From Bradyrhizobium cenepequi (GTDB lineage: Bacteria > Pseudomonadota > Alphaproteobacteria > Rhizobiales > Xanthobacteraceae), in the NCBI RefSeq assembly GCF_020329485.1, contig NZ_JAGKJI010000043.1, positions 1 through 57,339 on the forward strand: DNA of 57,339 nt, in the 5' to 3' direction. The notes under the pieces were generated by a model. That model was not told where the DNA came from and searched no databases. It was given only the letters and a program-made list of their open reading frames with translations. The position numbers and the translations under genes were made by a program. Positions 24,601 through 32,235 of the stretch are shown piece after piece (within the stretch, counting starts at the first letter, position 1; the number at the start of each line of letters is the position of its first letter).

Positions 24601-27583
24601 TATCGAGCGCGACTGGCGTGAGGCAGGCGCAGCGATCTGGCCGAAATCCTGGCTTGCCGCACGTCGCATCCGGCGGCTACTGGGATCTTACGCCGGCGCC
24701 AAGACTGCGGATCCCATGACCGACCTGGCGATTCTTCGCAAACTGCAGATGACTCACCGCGAGATCGAAAGCAACGCGATCTCCGGGGCTCCGCTCGCAT
24801 TTGCCGGCCTCGACACCGATTGTGGGGCGCTTACCCAACATCTGGAGAAAGCGGAACGGCTGCGCACGTCACTAGTCCAGCTCGGCGAGTTTGCTGGCGA
24901 TGTACAAAACGTCGCCGCCAGCATTGCGGCCGGCCTGAACGGTCAGGTCAACCGGCCGCAGATCACGGCTGCCACTGAGTATCTCGCAAAATACCAGGCA
25001 CTTTTGGATGCCATTCGAGAATTCGAAGTACTGGCCGGCCTTCCCCTTCAGCATCACGACGGCGATGATTTCCTGGAGATTCTATCTCGGCGGATGGATG
25101 AGCTCGAGCAATCCCGCAACTTGTTTCGCGACTGGTCGTCGTGGTGCGCCGTTCGCACACGCGCCATTGCGAAAGGCCTCGCGCCTCTAGTTGCCGATAT
25201 CGAGAGCGGCGCGGTGCCTCCTGACCAAACAGCGCGCGCGTTTCGGCTCGGTTATGCAAGATGGTGGCTGCCACTGGCAATCGACGACAGTCGCGAGCTG
25301 CGGAAGTTTCGGCGGTTCGAGCATGAGCACGCCATCGCGGATTTCGGGGCAATCGATGACCTTGTCCGCGCGCATGCGAGCGAGAAGGTAATCAGCTCGC
25401 TGGCCCATGGCTTGCCATCTTCGGAATCCGTACCGCGACAATCCGAGCTGGGTATCCTGCGACACCAGATAGGTTTGCAGCGGCCCAGCCGCTCCATCCG
25501 CGAAATGATCGCCTCGATGCCGGAGAGCTTCGGGAAGCTGGCGCCATGCGTATTGATGTCGCCACTTTCCGTCGCACAGTATCTTCCCACCAATCAGCCC
25601 CTGTTCGATATCGTGATCTTCGACGAGGCATCGCAGATCGCCACCTGGGACGCGGTCGGCGCCATCGCACGAGGTCGGCAGACGATTGTCGTGGGAGATC
25701 CTAAGCAGCTCCCGCCGACAAACTTCTTCGGACGCGCAGACGCTGACGATGACAGCGTGCCCGAACTCGATCGCGACCTCGAAAGTATTCTCGACGAGGC
25801 AAAGGCATCGGGCCTTCCGGTCAGGCACCTTCGCTGGCACTACAGAAGCCGTCACGAATCGCTGATCGCATTCTCAAACTGGCACTACTATGACAATAAT
25901 CTGATCACGTTCCCGAGTCCGGTAACGCAAGATCAGGCTGTGTCGCTCAACTTCGTGCCGACCGGCGTTTATGACCGCGGCAAGAGTCGGACCAACCGCG
26001 ACGAGGCACGCGCCATTGCATCCGACATCCGCTCAAAACTGGAAGCATGGCTTGCGCTGCCGGAGGAAACACGGCCCACGATCGGCGTCATCACTTTCAA
26101 TGTTCAGCAACAGACCTTGATTCAGGACTTTCTCGATGATGCGAGGCGCGAAAACCCGGAACTGGAATGGTTTTTTGCCGACGATCGCATCGAGCCGGTC
26201 ATCGTCAAGAATCTGGAGAACATACAGGGCGACGAACGGGACGTGATCTACTTCTCAATCACGTTCTGCCGCGACGCAGCAGGAAAACTGCCGATGACTT
26301 TTGGTGCGATAAATAACGACGGTGGCGAACGGCGCCTAAACGTCGCCGTGACGCGAGCCAGGAGCGAGTTGAAGGTCTTTTCGGGAATCCGAGCCGACGA
26401 CATCGATCTCAGCCGGAGCAAAGCAATCGGCGTGCGGGATCTCAAGGCGTTTCTGGACTATGCGGCGCGTGGCGCCATCGCGCTCCCCGCACAGGATGCT
26501 GGCTCTCTCGGGGAAATGGAATCGCCCTTCGAGCAAGCGGTTGCCGCGCAACTTGCGCGACGCGGATGGGAGGTCGTCCCCCAAGTCGGCGTCTCCGGCT
26601 TCCGCATCGACCTCGGCATACGCCATCCGGACCACGGCGGACTCTATCTTGCCGGCGTAGAATGCGACGGTGCGAGCTATCATAGTTCAGCCACCGCCAG
26701 AGACCGCGACAAGGTACGTGAACAGGTGCTCCGCGGTCTTGGCTGGAACATACTGCGGATATGGTCGACGGATTGGTGGTTCAACGCTGAAGAAGCAATC
26801 GAGCGAATCCATCTCGCCCTGAATGAGGCATTGGCCTTAAGCCGGGCTGCAGCTGCGGCTGCGTCGAAATCACTTCAGACAGGCGTGCCAGATGAAGATT
26901 CAGCCGAGCCTTCCGATTTCGGCACTCAGCCATTATCCTCGGATCCGGATGGTTTTCCCATGAAAGATCACGGCGATCCCCCCGGCGAGAAAGATGTCAA
27001 GCCTGATGCGTCACTTGCCGTGCCACCCGAGACTGGCGAGCGAAAAGTCGCTTCGCTTCCAGGGTCAGTGACCAAATCGGCAGACACGCTCTTTGCCCCG
27101 GCGGATTTGTCCGGCATCAAGGCCGATCCAGACTGTTTTTTTGAATTCTCCTATCGGCCCACGCTTCAGGCGATGGTCGATGCCGTAATGGCTGCGGAGG
27201 CACCAGTCCGGGACGATGTGCTCGCTCAACGCGTGGCAAGAGCACACGGCTGGCTCCGTACCGGCGCCCGCATCCGCGAGCAGATCGCGCTTCATCTGAG
27301 AGGATTGGATCGCACGGAGGAGACATCCGGCACATTCCTTTGGAATCCCGGCAGTGCCGCTCCTCGCGTGCCCTTCAGGCCGCAAGGACCAGATCACCGC
27401 CGCAGTCTGGCGGATATTTCAATCGCCGAACTCACGGATTTCGTAATTACCTATCCTGCCGTCCTGGAGGAAGAAGATCCGCCCTTGGTATATGCGCGTC
27501 TCATGCAGGTTGAAAGACTTGCCGCGCCGTCCCGGGAGCGACTGCAGGAGGCGATTTCCCGCGCGAGGACGCTTGGCGTCTAG
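21623..27583 (+). CDS. giant DUF4011-family superfamily 1 helicase with C-terminal nuclease domain
   Basis: 1986 residues from ATG 21623 (GGGG upstream; a GTG at 21527 would add 32 poor residues). In order: a beta-rich N-terminus; a transglutaminase-like segment with CLDTTLLFTAALEAVGL (Cys about 238) and DGHAFAGVWL (His about 264); DUF4011 from about 392 (RWQTRLLDLSLRNRLLNFSE); an SF1 helicase core with Walker A VGPPGTGKSQT (about 705-714), Walker B FDEASQI (about 1333), VVGDPKQLPPT and LNVAVTRARSELKVF; an MTES_1575/Vsr-like PD-(D/E)XK domain at about 1634-1740 (SPFEQAVAAQLARRGW, FRIDLGI, GVECDG); and DUF3320 at about 1842-1895. COG1112-type helicase-nuclease proteins of this build occur widely in defence islands. 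It is divergent from YhaO/YhaN. Confidence 0.88.
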   Translation: MDQFEIECADGGDAVSAPVEDARVHVRADLAATFTFASHQNSIPVIRSIRIENATADSIENVRLELTASPAFLRAKSWTIDRIGAGDDVTLSDRRIDLDAAYLAGLDEAERGDIALRLMKGERVLTETLVPVRLLARDEWGGVPDMGQLLPAFIMPNDPAIFRVLRSAAERLAAHGHSSALDGYQSDDPKRAYMLAAAVYSAVAGFGIHYAEPPTSFESRGQKVRGPSKVVHDSIATCLDTTLLFTAALEAVGLNTVVVMLDGHAFAGVWLVKRTMPKTVEEDVAEIRKGVAARELVVFETTGVTHRPAMTFEQAKKASEAKLEEDASQRFVSAIDVARSRSAGIMPLASHEARQFDSAEDHEEPSEIPLPSEPDFMPADTVDQKPTTPAGRIERWQTRLLDLSLRNRLLNFSEGKRAVPFVCPDVAYLEDRLADNAAIRLISLPQQNPLGDRDPGLHRDRRGQDLHRGFAAEALQRDELSSMLEPKDLFARLTDLYRQAKSDLSEGGTNTLYLAVGILKWKKTPSEQRIYRAPILLLPVKLDRSGVSDRFRLKFHEDEPRLNATLLQFVKREFDLNLPDFRDGLPEDGKGIDVLQVLEHMRRAVRDVPGFEVVDDVALSTFSFAKYLMWKDLTDRVAALRQNRVVKHLIDTPERAFEGGDKPFPDENDIDRHYASAEIVMPLPADSSQIAASLAAAQGRDFVIVGPPGTGKSQTIANMIAACLAARKTVLFVAEKTAALDVVYRRLREHGLADHCLELHSSKADRKHFFSQLKDSWEKRGTQKASQWVTLNERLQIRRDELNAYVAALHEPALNRLTPYVAMGIATLGHQDHAPTFSWPEKDTHDAAGYAELEDLANRLGLTYAAVKVRPVLRLVQVEEWTSAWQEKLIATARSLGRAAASAKTALAALSPRLGLAGLQDSRDEGLKYFADLARDVLATSGEDHTIILHRDFAVLTRAVADLEKAIATYRDGETGLSARYTPDVIARIPIDDIERDWREAGAAIWPKSWLAARRIRRLLGSYAGAKTADPMTDLAILRKLQMTHREIESNAISGAPLAFAGLDTDCGALTQHLEKAERLRTSLVQLGEFAGDVQNVAASIAAGLNGQVNRPQITAATEYLAKYQALLDAIREFEVLAGLPLQHHDGDDFLEILSRRMDELEQSRNLFRDWSSWCAVRTRAIAKGLAPLVADIESGAVPPDQTARAFRLGYARWWLPLAIDDSRELRKFRRFEHEHAIADFGAIDDLVRAHASEKVISSLAHGLPSSESVPRQSELGILRHQIGLQRPSRSIREMIASMPESFGKLAPCVLMSPLSVAQYLPTNQPLFDIVIFDEASQIATWDAVGAIARGRQTIVVGDPKQLPPTNFFGRADADDDSVPELDRDLESILDEAKASGLPVRHLRWHYRSRHESLIAFSNWHYYDNNLITFPSPVTQDQAVSLNFVPTGVYDRGKSRTNRDEARAIASDIRSKLEAWLALPEETRPTIGVITFNVQQQTLIQDFLDDARRENPELEWFFADDRIEPVIVKNLENIQGDERDVIYFSITFCRDAAGKLPMTFGAINNDGGERRLNVAVTRARSELKVFSGIRADDIDLSRSKAIGVRDLKAFLDYAARGAIALPAQDAGSLGEMESPFEQAVAAQLARRGWEVVPQVGVSGFRIDLGIRHPDHGGLYLAGVECDGASYHSSATARDRDKVREQVLRGLGWNILRIWSTDWWFNAEEAIERIHLALNEALALSRAAAAAASKSLQTGVPDEDSAEPSDFGTQPLSSDPDGFPMKDHGDPPGEKDVKPDASLAVPPETGERKVASLPGSVTKSADTLFAPADLSGIKADPDCFFEFSYRPTLQAMVDAVMAAEAPVRDDVLAQRVARAHGWLRTGARIREQIALHLRGLDRTEETSGTFLWNPGSAAPRVPFRPQGPDHRRSLADISIAELTDFVITYPAVLEEEDPPLVYARLMQVERLAAPSRERLQEAISRARTLGV

Positions 27584-27662
27584 ATGGCCGCAATGGAAAT
27601 AATGATGATTACATCCGACGAATCCGATCAGATTGAAGTTGAAGTAGTCGGAGGTTTGAAAT

Positions 27663-27688
27663 CGACTGCCGCCGTCAGGCGGCAGTCG
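27663..27688. repeat. perfect 11-bp hairpin, REP-like element
   Basis: CGACTGCCGCC (27663-27673) pairs exactly with GGCGGCAGTCG (27678-27688) across a GTCA loop. No T-run follows. Downstream to about 27870, GTCTCC/GGAGAC hexamers recur on both strands. I remember the same block being mis-translated as RLVRSRLPPDGGSRF in many rhizobial annotations, which would make it a dispersed palindromic repeat. That recollection needs a database check. Confidence 0.5.
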
Positions 27689-27879
27689 TGATCGCACCAG
27701 TCTCCGCCAAGAGTCTCCGTAAAAGGGGAATTTTCGCGGACATGGCCGGAGACTTTCGGCGATTTCCACCTCAAGATCGGCGAAATGGGAGCCTGGAGAC
27801 GAATTGAAATGCGCGAAAAGCCGGTATTTCCGGCCCTTTCGCGCGTTTGCCGGGGAGACTGGCCGAACGCCGGACTGAC

Positions 27880-27954
27880 TGGCTGGGGCGGGAGGGATCG
27901 AACCTCCGAATGGCGGAATCAAAATCCGCTGCCTTACCGCCAGGCTACGCCCCA
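27880..27954 (-). tRNA. tRNA-Gln (anticodon TTG)
   Basis: Read on the minus strand, the acceptor TGGGGCG (5') pairs with CGCCCCA (3'), followed by G73 and an encoded CCA. The D arm is GCC...GGC, the anticodon arm GCGGA-TTTTGAT-TCCGC places TTG at 34-36, and the T arm GGAGG-TTCGATC-CCTCC is perfect. The total is 75 nt including CCA. The 3' end points toward the helicase/YhaNO island, the usual orientation when integrative elements use a tRNA gene. I found no second copy of the tRNA 3' end in the window, so no att pair is shown. Confidence 0.95.
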
Positions 27955-28075
27955 GCGGGGCGCTAGGGGACGGTCGATTGCCCCCTTTCCAAAAACACGA
28001 TGCAAAAATTGCTTGCATTGACCGACGCGGCGGTGCGGTCGCAGCCTCGAACACCAGGATAACGCCAAGTGTTAT

Positions 28076-28291
28076 CTATTCGGACTCCCCTGCCTCATCG
28101 ATCGCGGCTGCGACCAGCACCTCGGGGTCCGTGACGCCTTCCGAGGTTAACTGAACAATCCGTTGCGCCATCCTGGCCTTGGTCGCGGGCGTGGGATCCC
28201 GTTCAGCAACTTGCGCTGCGGCCACATCCAGTAACCGCCTCATGGTTGCGATCAGGTCGGCTCCAGATTCTTTCGGCGCGGGCTTTTGCAT
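28076..28291 (-). CDS. small conserved hypothetical protein
   Basis: 71 residues from ATG 28291. The sequence is helical and soluble: ESGADLIATMRRLLDVAAAQ, VAERDPTPATKARMAQRIVQ, then LTSEGVTDPEVLVAAAIDEA. I recall near-identical small proteins in Bradyrhizobium, all of unknown role. It is followed toward the tRNA by non-coding DNA and preceded by a divergent gap of 54 bp from the next minus-strand gene, which may share its transcript. Confidence 0.7.
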   Translation of the reverse strand: MQKPAPKESGADLIATMRRLLDVAAAQVAERDPTPATKARMAQRIVQLTSEGVTDPEVLVAAAIDEAGESE

Positions 28292-28345
28292 GGCGGCGCT
28301 CCATGTGAGGTCAATCGACTACCGTTCTTCTTGATTGATCGCCTG

Positions 28346-28573
28346 CTATTGCCCGTGCCTGATCAGCACATCGCGGCACGCCGGATGCAGCCTGGTGCGA
28401 TTCTCCTTCAGGCAGGCCAGAATGGTGAAATCGCCTTGATCCATCACCTTGCGGCGGTGCCGCTGTACATCGGGGGTGCAAGCCTTCTGGTCCTGGTCGC
28501 TGCCGGCATGCTGGGCAAAGGTCTCGGTCGACAGGCTCGAGAGCATCGCGAGGGACAGTAGAATTTTTTTCAT
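28346..28573 (-). CDS. small exported cysteine-containing protein
   Basis: 75 residues from ATG 28573 (GAAGGAAAC upstream). Residues 1-21 are a signal peptide (MKKILLSLAMLSSLSTETFA). The mature part has three cysteines (ACTPDV, ILACLKENRTRLHPACRDVL), giving a CxxD...C...C pattern like the cysteine-rich-repeat (Golgi-apparatus-protein-type) small periplasmic proteins of rhizobia. Those have no known function; disulfides in the periplasm are likely. It lies 62 bp past the end of the efflux pump gene on the same strand and could be its distal cistron. Confidence 0.75.
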   Translation of the reverse strand: MKKILLSLAMLSSLSTETFAQHAGSDQDQKACTPDVQRHRRKVMDQGDFTILACLKENRTRLHPACRDVLIRHGQ

Positions 28574-28635
28574 TTTTCGTTTCCTTCGTTTTGGTCCACC
28601 AGCCCAACGGCTCCATGCAGAGCCGGGATGACGCC

Positions 28636-30177
28636 TCATTCCATCACCACCGCATGGTCGCCGCTTCCCTCCGACGCGGCACGCCGCAGCAACAGCACGA
28701 GAGGAAGGGCGCACAGCGAGAGGATCATCATCAGTTTGAAGTCGTCGATGTAGCTGATGATGGAAGCCTGGTTCTGGATGACCTGGTCGAGGGCCGCCCG
28801 CCCTGACGCGGTCCATGGGCTCCATACGTGCGCGATGACGCTGTCTCTAAATCCGGGATTGACCGCCGTGACATAGCTTCCGATGATGGCGTGGTTGATT
28901 TGGCCATTCCTGACCAGAAGATAGGAAACGACGGAGATCCCGACGCTGGAGCCGACATTACGCGAGAGGTTGTACAGGCCGGTTGCGTCGGCCCGCTGCT
29001 CCGGGGCAAGCGTGGCAAAGGTCACGGTGGTAAGCGGGACAAAAAGGAATCCAAGTCCCGCGCCCTGGATGAACCCGGTCACCGCGATCGTCCATTGCGA
29101 GACATTCGGATTCCAGCCGGTCATGTCATACATGGCCCACGCCGTCAGCAGCAGACCGATCATGAGGAGCACCCTGGTATCGACGCGCCCGATCAGCTTG
29201 CCGACCACGAACATGCAAACCATGGTCCCCACACCGCGCGGGCCCATGACGAGCCCGGCCGTGACGACGGGGTAGCCCATCAGCGTTTGCAGAAAGGGCG
29301 TCATCAGCGCCAGCGAAGCCAGATAGGTGATGCCGACGATGAAAATGAACAGCATTCCCACCGTGAAGTTGCGGTCGAGGAACAGTCTTGGATTGACGAA
29401 GGAATCCTCAGTCGTGAAGGTGTGGACGAGGAAGACATAGAACGCCGATACCGCAACGACGGCCTCGATCAGGATCTCAAGGGAAGAAAACCAGTCGAGC
29501 TGCGAACCGCGATCGAGGAAGACCTGCATGGCGGCGATGGCGATACTCAGGCTGCCAAATCCGATCCAGTCGAGCTTGGCGGCCTCGCTGGTTCTGGTTT
29601 CCCGCAAGAAGAACGAAACGCCGACAAAGGCCAGCGCGCCAAGCGGCACATTGATGTAGAACACCCAGCGCCAGGTGTAATGGTCCGTCAGCCAGCCGCC
29701 GATCACGGGGCCCAGCACCGGCCCGACCATCACGGACACGCCGAACAGCGCCATCGCCGACCCCCGTTCCTCAGGGGAATAGATGTCGAGCAGGATCGAT
29801 TGCGACACCGGCACCAGCGCCGCGCCGAAAAAGCCCTGCAGCAGGCGGAACGCCACGATCTGGGTCAGCGACTGCGCGATGCCGCACAGCACGGACGCGA
29901 CAACGAAACCGGTGACCGCCCCCATCAGGACGCGCCGGCGGCCGAATCTGTTGGCGAGGAACCCCGACGGCGGTGTCATGATCGCAGCCGCCACGATATA
30001 GGATGTCAGCACCCAGTTGATCTGGTCGGAGCTCGCCGAAACGCTTCCCTGGATGTAGGGCAGCGCCACGTTGGCGATCGTGGTATCCAATGCCTGCATG
30101 ATCACCGCGAGGATCACGCACGCCGTGACGGCAGGCCGGTTGATTGGGGGAGAGTCGGCTCGGGCGGCCTCACTCAT
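28636..30177 (-). CDS. emrB: EmrB/QacA-type (DHA2) multidrug efflux MFS permease
   Basis: 513 residues with 14 predicted helices. The family motifs are present: TM1 with the buried acidic motif VIMQALDTTIANVALPYIQG, motif A-like GFLANRFGRRRVLMGAV and motif C GPVLGPVIGGWLTDHYTWRW. The start ATG 30177 follows CAGGAGG. It lies 19 bp downstream of an EmrA-like fusion protein gene and a MarR regulator on the same strand. Together with an outer-membrane channel encoded elsewhere, this pair exports hydrophobic drugs, uncouplers or phenolics across both membranes, driven by protons. The symbol is by family; the substrates are unknown. Confidence 0.9.
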   Translation of the reverse strand: MSEAARADSPPINRPAVTACVILAVIMQALDTTIANVALPYIQGSVSASSDQINWVLTSYIVAAAIMTPPSGFLANRFGRRRVLMGAVTGFVVASVLCGIAQSLTQIVAFRLLQGFFGAALVPVSQSILLDIYSPEERGSAMALFGVSVMVGPVLGPVIGGWLTDHYTWRWVFYINVPLGALAFVGVSFFLRETRTSEAAKLDWIGFGSLSIAIAAMQVFLDRGSQLDWFSSLEILIEAVVAVSAFYVFLVHTFTTEDSFVNPRLFLDRNFTVGMLFIFIVGITYLASLALMTPFLQTLMGYPVVTAGLVMGPRGVGTMVCMFVVGKLIGRVDTRVLLMIGLLLTAWAMYDMTGWNPNVSQWTIAVTGFIQGAGLGFLFVPLTTVTFATLAPEQRADATGLYNLSRNVGSSVGISVVSYLLVRNGQINHAIIGSYVTAVNPGFRDSVIAHVWSPWTASGRAALDQVIQNQASIISYIDDFKLMMILSLCALPLVLLLRRAASEGSGDHAVVME

Positions 30178-30196
30178 CCTAGCCTCCTGACGATTC

Positions 30197-31495
30197 CTAG
30201 AGATCGGTTATGAAGCTTGGCAACCCGCGTTCGTGTCCGGTGTCGACATACAACTCCACGCTCATGCCAACGCGCAGCGGCGGCTTGCCCGGCACATTGT
30301 CGACCCGGATCCGCATCGGAATGCGCTGAACGACCTTGACCCAGTTGCCGCTGGTATTTTCGGCCGGCAGCAGCGAAAAGCTCGACGCCGACGCGGGGCT
30401 GATGCTGTCGACTGTGCCGACCCAGTGCTGGCCGGGATAGGTATCGACATCGATGGTGGCTTTCTGTCCGGGTTTTACATAAGTCAGCTCCGTCTCCTTC
30501 GGGCTGGCCTGAACCCAGACGTGATCGCTCGACACGATGTTGAATGCCGTCGCCGCGGCGGCGAGATACTGGCCGGGCTGTAACGACGGCACATTGGTCA
30601 CGATGCCGGCGAAGGGTGCCTTGACGACGGTATGGGAGAGCTGGCGCGCGGCCTCGTCGCGCGCGGCCACCGCATCCTTGTAGCGCGGATGATCCTCGAT
30701 CGGCGCATCCGGATTGCCGTTCAGGTTTGCGGCGATGCCGGCAAGCTGCGCTTGCAGCGAGGCCAGCTTTTGCTGCGATGCCTGCAACGTATTGCGGGCC
30801 GCGTCATAAGTCGCCCGCGGGGTAAAATCGTTGGTGATCAACTGCTGCTGGCGCTTGAAGTTGACGTTGTTGAAATCGACGTCGATTTTTGCCTGCTCGA
30901 CCTGGGTCTGCATGTTGCGATAGCTGGCCTGCAGCGCAAGGAGATCGTTGCGCGTGGTTCCGATCTGGGCTTCGGCGCGATCCAGCGCCAGCCGGAACGG
31001 CAGGTCGTCGAGCTTGAACAGCACGTCGCCCTTGGCGACCTTCTGGTTGTCGTGAACGAGCACGTTCGCGACAATCCCCGAAATGTCGGTGGATATTCCG
31101 ACCATGTCGGCCTGGACGTAGGCATTGTCGGTCGACATCACGGCGCCGCCCGTCACATAGAAATAGCCGCCGACGACCAGCGCCACCGGCAGCAACGCAA
31201 ACATCAGAATCCGCTTGCGGGATTTTTTCGGGGCTCGCGGAGCGGCCGGCGCAGGCAAATGATGCGGTTCGCCCGACGGCTTGCGATCATCCGGCCGCTC
31301 TTTCGCGACAGGCTTGGCGATTGCGTTCGTATCCGAAGCGTCCGTTGCTTCCAGCGGATGGCGCGTCAAACGATAGACCTTGTCCCCGGCGCCTTGTGAG
31401 CCGACTTGTGATCCGACTTGTGAACCGACTTGGGGACCAGCGCTTTCGGCGTCGGCACCGAGTCGTTTGGGATTTGCGTCGCCGGTACTAGCCAT
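30197..31495 (-). CDS. emrA: EmrA/HlyD-type membrane fusion protein of the efflux pump
   Basis: 432 residues. A long polar N-terminus includes a 12-bp tandem repeat giving VGSQVGSQVGSQ (residues 23-34). One transmembrane helix (about 95-115, RILMFALLPVALVVGGYFYV) is followed by the lipoyl/barrel-sandwich half GAVMSTDNAYVQADMVGIST and DNQKVAKGDVLFKLD, a coiled coil (about 175-270) and the second lipoyl half VVKAPFAGIVTNVPSLQPGQ, then the beta-barrel. It bridges EmrB to the outer-membrane channel. Its start overlaps the MarR gene by eight bases. The N-terminal cytoplasmic extension is longer than in typical EmrA proteins. Confidence 0.9.
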   Translation of the reverse strand: MASTGDANPKRLGADAESAGPQVGSQVGSQVGSQGAGDKVYRLTRHPLEATDASDTNAIAKPVAKERPDDRKPSGEPHHLPAPAAPRAPKKSRKRILMFALLPVALVVGGYFYVTGGAVMSTDNAYVQADMVGISTDISGIVANVLVHDNQKVAKGDVLFKLDDLPFRLALDRAEAQIGTTRNDLLALQASYRNMQTQVEQAKIDVDFNNVNFKRQQQLITNDFTPRATYDAARNTLQASQQKLASLQAQLAGIAANLNGNPDAPIEDHPRYKDAVAARDEAARQLSHTVVKAPFAGIVTNVPSLQPGQYLAAAATAFNIVSSDHVWVQASPKETELTYVKPGQKATIDVDTYPGQHWVGTVDSISPASASSFSLLPAENTSGNWVKVVQRIPMRIRVDNVPGKPPLRVGMSVELYVDTGHERGLPSFITDL

Positions 31496-31997
31496 GACTT
31501 GCTCGCTTCTGCTTTTCCACCGAAGAGCCGCACGCTTCGGTGAGGTTGAATTTCAGAATTTTCAGGGTCTCCAGCAGGCGCAAACCCTCCGCCTCGGACA
31601 GGCCGGTCAATGCCTCGCGACGGGCCATCTCGCCGAGCCTGCGCGCCTGCATCAGCTTTAGCCGGGCTGCCGGCATGAGCCGGAGGATCCGGACGCGCCG
31701 GTCGGATGGATGCGGATGTCGTTCGATCAGTTCGCAGGCCTCCAGCCTGTCCAGGATGCGTGAAAGCGTGATCGGCTCCACGTCGAGCAGTTCCGCCAAT
31801 CCGCTTTGGTTGATGCCTTCGTTCTGATCGAGATAGGCCAGCGCCTGCCATTGCGATCGCGTCAAGCCGGATTCGCGGGAAATCTGCTCGAACCGTTTCC
31901 GGAGCAGCCGCGCGACTTCGTGCAGCAGAAAACCAAGCGTGGGGGATTCGACTTCCAAAGATTCGACTTCCAAGGGTTCGACTTGCACGGCCGACAC
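31488..31997 (-). CDS. MarR-family repressor of the emrAB operon
   Basis: 169 residues. The winged helix is clear: LTRSQWQALAYLDQNEGINQ, SGLAELLDVEPITLSRILDR, LEACELIERHPHPSDRRVRI, flanked by dimerisation helices. The N-terminus repeats VESLEVES from a short duplication. The start is a GTG at 31997 or, better spaced from AGGA, the GTG at 31988. As the first gene before emrA/emrB, with a pair of perfect 21-bp direct repeats just upstream of its start, it very probably represses the operon and is released by phenolic or drug ligands, as known for EmrR/MarR. Confidence 0.88.
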   Translation of the reverse strand: MSAVQVEPLEVESLEVESPTLGFLLHEVARLLRKRFEQISRESGLTRSQWQALAYLDQNEGINQSGLAELLDVEPITLSRILDRLEACELIERHPHPSDRRVRILRLMPAARLKLMQARRLGEMARREALTGLSEAEGLRLLETLKILKFNLTEACGSSVEKQKRASHG

Positions 31998-32002
31998 TCC
32001 TG

Positions 32003-32053
32003 CGTAAGCTTATGATAAGCTTGCTTACGAAAATGATAAGCTTGCTTATGAAA
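32003..32053. promoter_or_regulatory. tandem 21-bp operator repeats upstream of the MarR-emrAB operon
   Basis: ATGATAAGCTTGCTTA followed by (C/T)GAAA occurs twice in perfect register (32012-32032 and 32033-32053), with a partial third copy GTAAGCTTATGATAAGC just before. Each unit contains inverted half-sites (TAAGC/GCTTA). The sites lie 15-56 bp from the first gene, an ideal place for MarR-family dimers. Confidence 0.7.
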
Positions 32054-32235
32054 AAAACAAGCGTGCGAGCCGTACACACACACCATCGTGAAGGGACAGG
32101 CCCGCTGCCGGCGGCTTCGACGCTGCGGCAGCTTGGCAAGACGGGCAATCAACGCATGACACGCATACCCGAATTGCCCGTCGGTCGGGTCGCTTGGCAC
32201 ACAGCTCACTTGGCACATTCGATGAAGCGAGGCGT

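Noticed and set aside
27690..27860. GTCTCC/GGAGAC repeats considered as a CRISPR array
   Set aside because: Units are only 6-7 bp, occur on both strands and have irregular spacing; no repeat-spacer structure exists here or elsewhere in the window.
13800..27880. Search for a second copy of the tRNA-Gln 3' end as an attachment site for the defence-like island
   Set aside because: No matching direct repeat and no intact integrase were seen, so integration at the tRNA is only suggested by position.
28828..30213. 461-codon open frame on the plus strand opposite the EmrB gene
   Set aside because: Charge-rich, repetitive GRD/HRDH composition is typical of the antisense of GC-rich coding DNA; the minus-strand MFS protein is unmistakable.
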